Shown: piece after piece, positions 1 to 11,729 of the stretch
Layout of the letters: every line of letters starts with the position of its first letter
How positions within the stretch are numbered: position 1 is the stretch's first letter
Assembly (NCBI GenBank): GCA_905221605.1
Contig: CAJNDS010002739.1
Span: forward strand, 64,001-128,000
DNA: 64,000 nucleotides
DNA from: Symbiodinium natans
Taxonomy: Eukaryota; Sar; Dinophyceae; Suessiales; Symbiodiniaceae
Direction: 5' to 3'
Notes under the pieces: model-generated
Database searches by the model: none
Told to the model about the DNA's origin: nothing
Seen by the model: only the letters and a program-made list of their open reading frames with translations
Program-made: the position numbers and the translations under genes

Positions 1-22
1 GCCCAAGAAGGAAAAGTAACAT

Positions 23-812
23 CAGATATAGGGAGGGAAATTGAAGAGCTCCTCTCTTTACTTAGTCATTCCCTTTCCTCTCTTCTTATCTGTTGTTTTC
101 TTCGCTTCAAAAAGCAAAATAAGGGAAAAGAGATTTCCTGAAGAGGAGGGAGGGCACCTATTGAAGAGCTCCTGTCTTTACTTAGTCATTCCCTTTCCTC
201 TCTTATCCGTTGTTTTATTCGCTTCAAAAAGCAAAATAAGCGAAAAGAGATTTCCTGAAGAGGAGGGAGGGCACCTATCTGTAAAGAGCAATCGTTTAGA
301 GGGGAACAGGAGAAGAGGAGCGAGAGAGAAGGACAGAGGAGAGATACAGGGAATCCAATTTCAATAGAACAGCAAAGAAAAGAATAGAAGAGAGATGAAT
401 AGAGAAGAGGGAGAGACAAAACAAGGCGCAGAGAAGACGGCACTCTTCTTTATCTATCCTCCCTCCCTTATCTCTCCCTTCCCTCTTTCTTTTCCAGATA
501 AGAACAACTAACGAGGAATAATTATGAAAAGGAGAAGAGTAAGGAAAGGAGCAGAAGAGATAGGCCGAGAAGAGGGATATGATGAAGTACGGCAAGGTCC
601 ACGCGCAACGTCTGCTTACCCTGCCACTGTTTTATCCTGCAAGTTCCTTTCTTGTTGTTCATCAGTCAAAAAGTAACAGAAAGAGAGAAGGGAAAGGGAA
701 GTGAGAGAGGAGAGAGAACAAGGATGCCATTTTTCTGGAAGGGTACTGGAAAGAAGAGAAGAGACAGGAAGCAAGGAGACGGAGTGACAAAATAAAGCGC
801 AAAGCTCTATAT
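23..812. repeat. 0.79 kb direct repeat, copy A
   Basis: This purine-rich block (GAAGAGGAGGGAGGG and AGGGGAACAGGAGAAGAGGA motifs) recurs almost unchanged at 3632-4415. The visible differences are a small deletion near 366 and scattered single-base changes. It contains an internal tandem copy: the segment starting TTGAAGAGCTCCT occurs at 40 and again at 160. Short open frames here are duplicated along with the repeat and have no recognisable protein, so I do not call them genes. Confidence 0.9.
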
Positions 813-989
813 ATATCATCTCTCCCTTGTCTCTCCCTATTCCCTTTTGATGGGACGCCCCAGAACTAAAATATTTAAATCCAGGTATTTGAATAATTAA
901 ATTCTTTAAATTATTTAAATGGTTGGGTTTCCAGAGGAACCAATGGATTTGAATAATTAGATTATTTAGATTATTTTGGCGCCTCCTGT

Positions 990-1292
990 GAGCCAAGTCT
1001 GTGATGAAGTATGTCCCTTCTCCCCGCGGGCCAAATTTGTGATGAAGTATGTCCCCTCTCCCCGTGGGCCAAATTTGTGATGAAGGATGTCCCCTCTCCC
1101 CGTAGGCCAGGTCTGTGATCCAGCATCCCACCAGCGTGATGAAGTAGGTTCCCTCTGTTTGTGGCTGAAGTATGTCCCCTCGCCCCGTGGGCCATGTTTG
1201 TGATCCAGCCCCCCAGCAGCGTGATGAAGTATATCCCCTCTCCCTGTGGGCCAAGTCTGTGATGAAGTATGTCCCTTCTCCCCATGATGAAG
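990..1292. repeat. ~38 bp minisatellite
   Basis: Roughly seven imperfect copies of a unit containing TGTGATGAAGTATGTCCCCT followed by CTCCCCGTGGGCCA. Overlapping open frames on the minus strand translate the repeat as recurring HGERGH/TSSQTWPTG peptides; this comes from a unit that is not a multiple of three being read in all frames, not from a gene. Confidence 0.85.
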
Positions 1293-1439
1293 TATATTTG
1301 GAAGCTGAGAGTCGTGTTTTGGTGTGGTAGATTGCGGTAGATAGAAAGGAAAGGGCATGAGAAAGTAGCGAGAGGAGCTCTTCAATTCCCTTCCTGCTTT
1401 ATTGCAACACATGCCCCTCTTGTTCTTCCTTTCTTGTGT

Positions 1440-2480
1440 TTTTGTCATTTAGAGGGGAACAGGAGAAGAGGAGCGAGAGAGAAGGAGAGGGGAGAGATAA
1501 CAGGAATCCAATTTCAATGGAATGGCAAAGAAAAGAATAGAAGAGAGATGAATAGAGAAGATGGAGAGACAAAACGAGGCGCTGAGAAGATGGCACTCTT
1601 CTTTATCTATCCTATCTCCCTTATCTCTCCCTTCCCTCTTTCTTTTCGAAATAAGAACAACTAAAGAGGAAGAATTTATGAAAAGGAGAAGAGTAAGGAA
1701 AAGAGCAGAAGAGATAGGCCGAGAAGAGGGACATGATGAAGTACGGCAAGGTCCAAGCGCAAGGAGTCACCCTCTGCTTTACCTTCCACTGCTTTATCAT
1801 ACCTGTCTTGTGCTTTATCAGTTAAACGGAAACAGAAGGAGAGAAGGGAAAGGGAAGTGAGAGAGGAGAGACAACAAGGAGGCCATTTTAATGTTCTGGA
1901 AGGGTACTGAACAGAAGAGAGGAGACAAGAAACAAGGAGACGGAGGAACACAACAAGGCGCAAAGAAGATGGCACTCTTCTTTGTCTATCATCTCTCCCT
2001 TCCTTGTCTCTCCCTTTTCCCTCTATTCTTAAAAAGGACAAGACCTCTTCGCAGATAGGTGCCCTCTCTCCTCTTCAGGAAGCCCCCTTGCCCTTATTTT
2101 GCTTGCTTTCTGAAACGACAAGGAAAACAACACATAGAAAGAGAGGAAATGGAATGAACCAATAGGCAGTGGAGCTCTTCAATTTCTTTCCCTATCTCTT
2201 TTCTTCTTTTTTCATTCTTCATTCAACAAGGAAAAGAAGCTTCCTTCTGTGTGTTTTTGAGATTTAAAGGAGAACAAGAGAAGAGAAGGGAGAGAGAAAG
2301 GCGAGAGGAGAGATCAACAGGAATGCAACTCTAAATGGAAGAGCAATGAAAAGAATGGAAGAGAAATGAGGACAGGCGAAATGCAAAAATCAGGCAAAGA
2401 GAAGATGGTGCTCGTTTTCATCTTTCCTCTGGTTCTTATTTTCTCTTCTCTTGTTCATTTCCGTTAGAAAAAACAAAAGG
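1440..2480. repeat. Diverged copies of the purine-rich repeat family
   Basis: Two further, more diverged versions of the 23-812 block lie here, with the same order of AGGGGAACAGGAGAAGAGGA, AGAGATGAATAGAGAAGA and GCACTCTTCTTTATC motifs. Nothing gene-like is visible. The whole 1-4.4 kb stretch is therefore built from one repeat family. Confidence 0.7.
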
Positions 2481-2499
2481 AATAACAATGAACATGTAA

Positions 2500-2913
2500 G
2501 CAAACCCAGCTGATGCTCATGATTTTTTCCTTTCTCCCTCTCTCTCTCCATATATGGGCGATGGAACGGGTGTCCTTGTTGGGCCGTTTCCTGCATCTTC
2601 AAGTGAGGAACCTAAGTGTTTTCTTTTGTTCGTTTGAAGACAGAAAGCGATGAAAAGGGACGTCCATTTTGGATTGGCAGCCAACCCAGCTGATGCTCAT
2701 GATTTGTTTTTTTCTCTCTCTCTCTCTCTATATATGGGTGATGGAATGGGTGTCCTTTTTGATCGTTTTCTGCATCTTCAAGCGAGGAAAAGGGACACCC
2801 CACAAGAAAGCACTTAGTGTGTCCCTTTTGCTCGTTTGAAGACACAGAAAGCGATTAAAAGGGACGTCCATTTTGGATTGGCAGCCAACCCAGCTGATGC
2901 TCATGATTCTTTT

Positions 2914-2958
<45 letters not shown>

Positions 2959-3129
2959 GGGCGATGGAATGGGTGTCCTTTTTTGATCGTTTTCTGCATC
3001 TTCAAGCGAGGAAAAGGGACACCCCACAAGAAAGCACTTAGGGTGTCCCTTTTGCTCGTTTGAAGACACAGAAAGCGATTAAAAGGGACGCCCGTTTTGG
3101 ATTGGCAGCCAACCCAGCTGATGCTCATG

Positions 3130-3169
<40 letters not shown>

Positions 3170-3625
3170 CCTCTCTCTCCCTATATATGGGCGATGGAAC
3201 AGGTGTCCTTTTAGATCGTTTTCTGCATCTTCAAGCGAAGAAAAGGGACACCACAAGAAAACACTTAGGGTGCCCCTTTTGCTCGTTTGAAGACACAGCA
3301 AGCGATTAAAAGGGGCGCCCATTTTGGATTGGCAGCAAACCCAGCTGATGCTCATGATTTATCTCTCTCCCCATATATGGGCGATGGAACGGGTGTCCTT
3401 TTTGGATCGTTTTCTGCATCTTCAAGCGAAGAAAAGGGACACCACAAGAAAACACTTAGTAAGGGTGCCCCTTTTGCTCGTTTCAAGACACAGAAAGCGA
3501 TTAAAAGGGACGCCCATTTTGGATCGGCAGCAAACCCAGCTGATGCTCATGATTTATCTCTGTCTATATATGGGCGATGGAACGGGTGTCCTTCCTGATC
3601 GTTTTCTGCATCTTCAAGGGAGAAA
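2500..3625. repeat. ~200-225 bp satellite with internal (CT)n
   Basis: Five to six tandem monomers, each containing CAACCCAGCTGATGCTCATG, then a (CT)n tract, then TATATATGGGCGATGG, GATCGTTTTCTGCATCTTCA and GGGACACC. The CT tract varies from a few units to more than 20 (for example 2911-2956 and 3132-3175), so each monomer carries its own microsatellite. Open frames reading SLSLSLS are products of the CT tract. Confidence 0.9.
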
Positions 3626-3631
3626 GAAGGG

Positions 3632-4415
3632 CAGATATAGGGAGGGAAATTGAAGAGCTCCTCTCTTTACTTAGTCATTCCCTTTCCTCTCTTCTTATCT
3701 GTTGTTTTCTTCGCTTCAAAAAGCAAAATAAGGGAAAAGAGATTTCCTGAAGAGGAGGGAGGGCACCTATTGAAGAGCTCCTGTCTTTACTTAGTCATTC
3801 CCTTTCCTCTCTTATCCGTTGTTTTATTCGCTTCAAAAAGCAAAATAAGCGAAAAGAGATTTCCTGAAGAGGAGGGAGGGCACCTATCTGTAAAGAGCAA
3901 TCGTTTAGAGGGGAACAGGAGAAGAGGAGCGAGAGAGAAGGACAGAGGAGAGATACAGGGAATCCAATAGAACAGCAAAGAAAAGAATAGAAGAGAGATG
4001 AATAGAGAAAGGGGAGAGACAAAACAAGGCGCAGAGAAGATGGCACTCTTCTTTATCTATCCTCCCTCCCTTATCTCTCCCTTCCCTCTTTCTTTTCCAG
4101 ATAAGAACAACTAAAGAGGAATAATGATGAAAAGGAGAAGAGTAAGGAAAAGAGCAGAAGAGATGGGCCGAGAAGAGGGATATGATGAAGTACGGCAAGG
4201 TCCACGCGCAACGTCTGCTTACCCTGCCGCTGTTTTATCCTGCAAGTTTCTTTCTTGTTGTTCATCAGTCAAAAAGTAACAGAAAGAGAGAAGGGAAAGG
4301 GAAGTGAGAGAGGCGAGAGAACAAGGATGCCATTTTTCTGGAAGGGTACTGGAAAGAAGAGAAGAGACAGGAAGCAAGGAGACGGGGTGACAAAATAAAG
4401 CGCAAAGCTCTATCA
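3632..4415. repeat. 0.79 kb direct repeat, copy B
   Basis: Near-identical to 23-812 in the same orientation, offset about 3.6 kb. Homology ends at GCGCAAAGCTCTAT, after which copy A continues with TATATA and copy B with CATCATTG. The pair brackets 2.8 kb of minisatellites. The ends are not TG...CA, so an LTR pair is unlikely; a segmental duplication is the simpler reading. Confidence 0.9.
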
Positions 4416-4920
4416 TCATTGTCATCACACTCTTCATCTGCATGAGTCCTTTCATTGTACTGGCATAACTTCACTGCATCAATTGCATAAAGCTTTCCCA
4501 GCAGCATCATCATCTTCATCATCTTCATCAGCTCCTTGATCTTGTTCATCCTCATCATCTTCATCATCTAGTCAGTTGTTCGCATCGTCATCATGTGTTT
4601 ATGTTTTGCTGCGGTATGCAGACCCCTGTTTCTTGCAAACAAATGGCCGCGTGCCAATATTAATTGCTTGTAACCGGGCCGCGGCCCACATACGCGACAT
4701 ACCCCGTTACAGGGGGTGTGTATCAATGGTCGCGGTTTTGCGACAGACCTGTTTGTTGTTGTCTGCAGGTTCCAAGTCTTGCTTATCGGGGGGTAAGTGT
4801 TCGTAAGTTTACAGGAGCAAATATAAGTATCCCTGAATTTGAAACCCCCTTAAACTCTTAAAGGCTGAGTACGCGGAGTGGTTCCAAGATCTTGCTTATC
4901 GGGGGGTAAGTGTTCGTAAA
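4411..4920. repeat. CAT/TCATCT microsatellite and a short direct repeat
   Basis: 4411-4570 is a degenerate CATCAT/CATCTT microsatellite. Further on, a ~38 bp segment containing CTTGCTTATCGGGGGGTAAG occurs at about 4770 and again at about 4883. No coding signal was seen in this stretch. Confidence 0.7.
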
Positions 4921-4969
4921 TTTCACCAAAAACATGACAATCTTTCCGCGGAATATGTGTCAGTAGAGC

Positions 4970-5795
4970 CGTGCCATAATTTAAATAATTCAAATATTTT
5001 AAACAATCTAATAATTTTAAAAATTTAAATCCGAAAGGGGGGGGGGGGACCACCCCCCCTCCCCAGAATTAAATAATTAAATAATTTAAATAAGACGGGG
5101 AGGTTTCGGATTTAAATTATTTAAATTGTTTAATCCTTAGGGGGCAGCGGGTGGCCCCCCCCCCCTTTTCGGATTTAAATTATTGAAATTATTGAAATTA
5201 TTGAAATTATGTAAATAATTTAAATCCGTTCGAAGCCTTAAATAATTGTTTAAATTATTTAAATTATTTAAATCCCGGCCGAATTAGATAATTTAAATAT
5301 TTTAAATCCGAAACCTGCCCGTCATATTCAAATTTAAATTATTTGATTCCCAGGCGATTTAAAGAATTTAAATAGTTTAAATAATGAAAAATGATTTAAA
5401 TCCGAAAGGGGGGGGGGACCACCCCCCCTCCCCAGAATTAAATAATTTAAAAAGTGTAAATAAGACGGGGAGGTTTCGGATTTAAGTTATTTGAATTATT
5501 TAAGTCTTAGGGGGCAGGGGGGGGTGGTCCCCCCCTTTTCGGATTTAAATTATTTAAATTATTTAAAATATTTAAATTATTTAAACTATTTGAATTATTT
5601 AAATTATGTAAATTGTTGATATTATTTACAAATTATTCACTTTTATTAATTCCAGGCCGAATTAAATAACTTAAGTAATTTAAATCCGAAACCTGCCCGT
5701 CATATTTATGTTATTTAATTATTTAAATAAATTTCGATACTTAAATTCTTTAACTTATTTAAATTACTTAAGTCAATCTAATTAAGTAAAAAAAA
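4970..5795. repeat. AT-rich TTTAAATT block with G/C palindromic inserts
   Basis: Dense TTTAAATTATTTAAAT-type sequence interrupted twice (about 5030-5170 and 5395-5545) by a GC-rich insert in which a G run is followed by ACCACC and a C run. The two inserts and their flanks are direct copies ~370 bp apart. Self-complementary TTTAAA steps and facing G and C runs should fold into hairpins. No gene. Confidence 0.85.
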
Positions 5796-5814
5796 CAATA
5801 TAAACCCAAGCAAG

Positions 5815-6230
5815 CACGAGAGCCCGGGGGGCTGGAGACTACAGTCAGAGAGCTCGGGCGCCTGCAGACTACAGCCAAACAGCCCGGGGGCCTGGTGACT
5901 ACAGCGAGAGAGACCGGGGGCCTGGAGACTACAGTCAGAGAGCTCGGGGGGCTGGAGACTACAGCCAGACAGCCCGGGACCCTGGTGACTACAGCGCGAG
6001 AGCCCGGGGGGCTGGAGACTACAGTCAGAGAGCTGGGGGGCCTGCAGACTACAGCCAGACAGCCCGGGGGCCTGGTGACTACAGCGAAAGAGACCGGGGA
6101 GTGAGAGAGGTCGGGGGTTGTCTGCAGCCAGACAGCCCGGGACCCTGGTGACTACAGCGAGCCCGGGGGCCTGGAGACTTTACAGTCAGAGAGCTCGGGG
6201 GCCTGCAGACTACAGCCACAGCTCGGGGCC
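5815..6230. repeat. ~30 bp minisatellite
   Basis: About thirteen copies of a unit with CCCGGGGG, CTGGAGACTACAG and CAGAGAGC. The open frame across it gives repetitive RETGGLETT peptides and is not treated as a gene. 6240-6600 continues as low-complexity AAGGGAAACC and CGCGGGA repeats. Confidence 0.85.
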
Positions 6231-6599
6231 TACGGCCTGCTTCGCGGGAAATCCCGTGGGAAAAGGAAGCCCTTATTTTTGAAGTCTTGCGAGATTTCTC
6301 GCGGGATACGTTTTAATTTCGAAGGGGATCCGAGGGAAAACCAAGGGAAGTTCAAAGGGAAGTCCAAGGGAACAGTAAAAGGAAGATTTGACTCTCACGG
6401 GAAACTGAAGGGAAACCAAAAAAAAACATCAAAGGGAAACCACGGGAAAACCAGAAAAACTCAAGGGAGAGCTCGCGGGAATTTCTCCCGCCAAAATTCG
6501 CGGGAGAAAAGTTTCGCGGGAGAAATATTCAAGGGGAATGCTTTTGTTAACGCTCGTCCCCGGACCCCCGGCTTTTTTTACAAGCCTTATGAATTAACA

Positions 6600-6950
6600 A
6601 AACAAAATGTTCTTTTTTAAAAGGACTAAGAAGCGCATTTAAATATTTTAAATGAGTATTTGTGTTGCTGTTTTTTTTATTTTTCTTGTAAGGCCTAGGC
6701 TTTCAGAATTTCAGGAAAATTGCAAAAAAAAAAACTTAAATGGTTTATTTGCTAAAAATTACAAACAAAAATCCAAAAATATAACGTACCCATGGAACTT
6801 CATGGCCTTTCCAAATATTGAAATGCCCCTAGTTTCCTTAAAATCTATCAAATTTTAAACTAATATTCAAGTATTTTCCAGAAAGGGTCAGGCCCATTTA
6901 AATAAAAAAAATTAAACTCAGTAAAACTATTGGAAAATGAATTTATTTTC
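6600..6950. other. AT-rich unique stretch
   Basis: AT-rich sequence with no repeat unit I can define and no convincing coding region. It borders the large satellite that follows. Confidence 0.5.
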
Positions 6951-9900
6951 CGGAAAAGTCAGGCCCATTTAAAATTTTAAAATCCTTAAAATCCTGAAAA
7001 CCCTTAAAATTTTGAAAGCCCGGACCTTTCAATATTTTAAGGATTTTAAGGAATTTAAGGCATTTTAAATTTCTTAAAATCCTTAAAATCCTTAAAATTT
7101 TGAAAGAAAATTAAATTATTTTCCGGAAAGAGGCAGGCCCATTTAAAATTTTAAAAATCCTTAAAATCCTTAAAATCCTTAAAATTTTGAAAGGTTGGGG
7201 CTTTCAAAATTTTAAGGATTTTAAGGAATTTAACGCCTTTTAAATTTCTTAAAATCCTTAAAATCCTTAAAATTTTGAAAGAAAATTAAATTATTTTCCG
7301 GAAAGAGGCAGGCCCATTTAAAATTTTAAAAATCCTTAAAATCCTTAAAATCCTTAAAAATTTGAAAGCCCGGGCCTTTCAAAATTTTAAGGATTTTAAG
7401 GAATTTAACGCCTTTTAAATTTCTTAAAATCCTTAAAATCCTTAAAATCCTTAAAATTTTGAAAGAAAATTAAATCATTTTCCGGAAAGAGGCAGGCCCA
7501 TTTAAAATTTTTAAAATCCTTAAAATCCTTAAAATTTTGAAAGGTTGGGGCTTTCAAAATTTTAAGGATTTTAAGGAATTTAACCCCTTTTAAATTTCTT
7601 AAAATCCTTAAAATCCTTAAAATCCTTAAAATTTTGAAAGCCCGGGCCTTTCAAAATTTTAAGGATTTTAAGGAATTTAAGGCCTTTTAAATTTCTTAAA
7701 ATCCTTAAAATCCTTAAAATCCTTAAAATTTTGAAAGAAAATTAAATCATTTTCCGGAAAGAGGCAGGCCCATTTAAAATTTTAAAAATCCTTAAAATCC
7801 TTAAAATCCTTAAAATTTTGAAAGCCCGGGCCTTTCAAATTTTTAAGGATTTTAAGGAATTTAAGGCCTTTTTAAATTTCTTAAAATCCTTAAAATCCTT
7901 AAAATCCTTAAAATTTTGAAAGAAAATTAAATCATTTTCCGGAAAGAGGCAGGCCCATTGAAAATTTTAAAAATCCTTAAAATCCTTAAAATCCTTAACA
8001 TTTTGAAAGCCCGGGCCTTTCAAAATTTTAAGGATTTTAAGGGTTTTAAGGCCTTTTAAATTTCTTAAAATCCTTAAAATCCTTAAAATTTTGAAAGAAA
8101 ATTAAATTATTTTCGGAAAGAGGCAGGCCCATTTAAAATTTTAAAAATCCTTAAAATCCTTAAAATCCTTAAAATTTTGAAAGGTTGGGGCTTTCAAAAT
8201 TTTAAGGATTTTAAGGAATTTAACGCCTTTTAAATTTCTTAAAATCCTTAAAATCCTTAAAATCCTTAAAATTTTGAAAGAAAATTCAATTATTTTCCGG
8301 AAAGAGGCAGGCCCATTTAGAATTTTAAAAATCCTTAAAACCCTTAAAATCCTTAAAATTTTGAAAGCCCGGGCCTTTCAAAATTTTAAGGATGTTAAGG
8401 AATTTAAGGCCTTTTAAATTTCTTAAAATCCTTAAAATCCTTAAAATTTTGAAAGAAAATTAAATCATTTTCCGGAAAGATGCAGGCCCATTTAAAATTT
8501 TAAAAATCCTTAAAATCCTTAAAATCCTTAAAATTTTGAAAGCCCGGGCCTTTCAAAATTTTAAGGATTTTAAGGAATTTAAGGCCTTTTAAATTTCTCA
8601 AAATCCTTAAAATCCTTGAAATCCTTGAAATTTTGAAAGAAAATTAAATTATTTTCCGGAAAGAGGCAGGCCCATTTAAAATTTTAAAAATCCTTAAAAT
8701 CCTTAAAATCCTTCAAATTTTGAAAGGTTGGGGCTTTCAAAACTTTAAGGATTTGAATTAACGCCTTCTAAATTTCTTAAAATCCTTAAAAAAATTTTGA
8801 AATAAAATTAAAATATATTCCATTTAAAATTTTAAAAATGGGAAAGAAAGCCCCACCTTTCTTTAAGGATTTTAAGGATTTTAAAATTCTAAATGGGCCT
8901 GCCTCTTTCCATTTTCTTTCAAAAAATTTTAAGGTTTTAAGAATTTAAAAGGCCTTAAATTCCTTAAAATCCTTAAAATTTTGAAAGCCCCAACCTTTCA
9001 AAATTTTAAGGATTTTAAGGATTTAAATTTTAAATGGGCCTGCCTCTTTCCGGAAAATGATTTAATTTTCTTTCATTTTAAGGATTTTAAGGATTTTAAG
9101 GATTTTAAGAAATTTAAAAGGCCTTAAATTCCTTAAAATCCTTAAAATTTTGAAAGGCCCGGCCTTTCAAAATTTTAAGGATTTTAAGGATTTTAAGGAT
9201 TTTTAAAATTTTAAATGGGCCTGCCTCTTTCCGGAAAATAATTTAATTTTCTTTCAAAATTTTAAGGATTTTAAGGAAGGATTTTAAGAAATTTAAAAGG
9301 CCTTAAATTCCTTAAAATCCTTAAAGTTTTGAAAGCCCCAACCTTTCAAAATTTTTAAGGGTTTTAAGGATTTTTAAAATTTTAAATGGGCCTGCCTCTT
9401 TCCGGAAAATAATTTAATTTTCTTTCAAAATTTTAAGGATTTTAAGGATTTTAAGGATTTTAAGAAATTTAAAAGGCCTTAAATTCCTTAAAATCCTTAA
9501 AATTTTGAAAGGCCCGGGCTTTCAAAATTTTAAGGATTTTAAGGATTTTAAGGATTTTTAAAATTTTAAATGGGCCTGCCTCTTTCCGGAAAATAATTTA
9601 ATTTTCTTTCAAAATTTTAAGGATTTTAAGGATTTTAAGGATTTTAAGAAATTTAAAAGGCCTTAAATTCCTTAAAATCCTTAAAATTTTGAAAGCCCCA
9701 ACCTTTCAAAATTTTAAGGATTTAAGGATTTTAAGGATTTTTAAAATTTTAAATGGGCCTGCCTCTTTCCGGAAAATAATTTAATTTTCTTTCAAAATTT
9801 TAAGGATTTTAATGATTTTAAGAAATTTAAAAGGCCTTAAATTCCTTAAAATCCTTAAAATTTTGAAAGGCCCGGGCTTTCAAAATTTTAAGGATTTTAA

Positions 9901-10450
9901 GGATTTTAAGGATTTTTAAAATTTTAAATGGGCCTGCCTCTTTCCGGAAAATAATTTAATTTTCTTTCAAAATTTTTAAGGATTTTAAGGATTTTAAGAA
10001 ATTTAAAAGGCCTTAAATTCCTTAAAATCCTTAAAATTTTGAAAGGCCCGGGCTTTCAAAATTTTAAGGATTTTAAGGATTTTAAGGATTTTAAAATTTT
10101 AAATGGGCCTGCCTCTTTCCGGAAAATGATTTAATTTTCTTTCAAAAAAATTTTAAATTTTAAGGATTTTAAGGATTTTAAGGATTTTAAGAAATTTAAA
10201 AGGCCTTAAATTCCTTAAAATCCTTAAAATTTTGAAAGGCCCGGGCTTTCAAAATTTTAAGGATTTTAAGGATTTTAAGGATTTTTAAAATTTTAAATGG
10301 GCCTGCCTCTTTCCGGAAAATAATTTAATTTTCTTTCAAAATTTTAAGGGTTTTAAGGATTTTAAGAAATTTAAAAGGCCTTAAATTCCTTAAAATCCTT
10401 AAAATTTTGAAAGGTCCGGGCTTTCAAAATTTTAAGGATTTTGTGGTCCT
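6950..10450. repeat. 3.5 kb inverted satellite of ~180 bp monomers
   Basis: The left arm (about 6950-8800) repeats GGAAAGAGGCAGGCCCATTT at 7124, 7301, 7483, 7757, 7942, 8115, 8298, 8475 (variant) and 8657. The right arm (about 8870-10430) carries the reverse complement, GGGCCTGCCTCTTTCC, at 8897, 9038, 9218, 9388, 9569, 9756, 9927, 10108 and 10288. Spacing is mostly 170-187 bp in both arms. The arms face each other about a centre near 8830. Each monomer also holds its own near-palindrome, with CCTTAAAATTTTGAAAG facing CTTTCAAAATTTTAAGG around CCCGGG. No coding capacity. Confidence 0.93.
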
Positions 10451-10499
10451 TTTAAAATTTTGGAAAACCCCTAAATTCCTTAAAATCCTTAAAGTTTTG

Positions 10500-11725
10500 G
10501 AAGGCGAAGCAGGACCGTCAAATAACGCATAAAGGTCCTACATACAGACCCCTATAGGGTGCTAAGGTTCTGACCCTAAAGGGTTTAGGATTAAGGCTTA
10601 AATGCCCTCTAGGTTTAAATGCCTAAGTCTTAAACCCCAACCTTTAAACCTTCATCCTATGGGGTTTGAAGGTCAAGGGTTTAGGCTTGATTGCCGAGGG
10701 CTTTAGGGTCCTGACCCTAGAGGGTTTAGGGTTAAGGAATAGATGCGTAAACCTTAAACCCTTAAGGTTTAAACTCTATGGGCTTAGGGGGCTTAGGTTT
10801 TTTTTTAAACCCTAAGCCTTTAAACCTTCACACTACAGAGTTTAGAGGTGTTAAGGGTGACAAATTGATTACATACTTAGCTTTAAATGCCTGAATCTTA
10901 AACCCCAAACCTTTAAACCTTAACCCTATAGGGTTTAAAGGTTAAGGGCTTAGTGTTAATCGCTGTCTTAGGTTTAAATGTCTGAATCTTAAACCCTAAA
11001 ACTTTAAACCTTCACCCTATAGGGTTTAAAGGTTAAGGGTTTAGGTTGAATCGTCAGCTTGGATTTAAATGTCTAAGTAAAGAATCCTAAACCTTTAAAT
11101 CTCATCCCTATGGGGTTTAAGGTTAAGGGTTCAATATGAACTGCCGGCATAGGTCTAAATACCTAAACCTTAAACTTAAACCCTAAACCTTTAAATATCT
11201 TAACCCTATAGGGTTTAAAGGTTAGAGGCTTAGCGTAAATTGCCGGAATAGGTTTAAATGCCTAAATCTTAAGCCCGAAACCTTTAAACCTTAGCCCAAC
11301 AGGGTTTAAAGGTTAAGGGTTTAAAATTAGTTGCAGGCTTAATTAGGTTTAAATGCCTACATCTTATATCCTAAACCTTTAAAAATCTTAACCCTATAGG
11401 GTTTAAAGGTTAAGGGCTTGGCTACAGGTTTAAATGGCTAAATATTAAACCCTAAGCCTCTAAACTTTAACCCTACAGGGTTTAAAGGTTAAGGGTTTAA
11501 AATTAGTTGCAGGCTTAGGTTTAAATGCCTACATCTTAAACCCTAAACCTGTAAAAATCTCAACCCGATAGAATTTAAAGGTTAAGGGCTTAGCTTTAAT
11601 TACCGGCATAGGTTCAAATGCCTAAATCTTAAACCCTTAACCTTTAAACCTTAACCCTACAGGGTTTAAAGGTTAAGGTTTTTTTTTGCAGGCTTAGGTT
11701 TAAATGCCTAGATCTTAAATTATAA
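10500..11725. repeat. ~90-110 bp telomere-like palindromic repeat
   Basis: About ten degenerate units of AGGTTTAAATGCCTAAATC followed by AACCCTAAACCTTTAAACC and AACCCTATAGGGTTTAAAGG. The core is an imperfect palindrome built from telomere-like CCCTAAA and TTTAGGG words facing each other across CCCTATAGGG. No gene. Confidence 0.85.
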
Positions 11726-11729
11726 ACAA

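Noticed and set aside
41-4265. Small frames in the purine-rich repeats as genes or a gene family
   Set aside because: They are duplicated only because the repeat is duplicated, occur in all frames and have low-complexity composition.
23-4415. LTR retrotransposon interpretation of the 0.79 kb direct repeats
   Set aside because: No TG...CA ends, no primer-binding site and no coding sequence between the copies; related diverged copies also lie inside.
6950-10450. CRISPR-like regular repeats
   Set aside because: The monomers are ~180 bp with no unique spacers, AT-rich, inverted in two arms, and the genome is eukaryotic.
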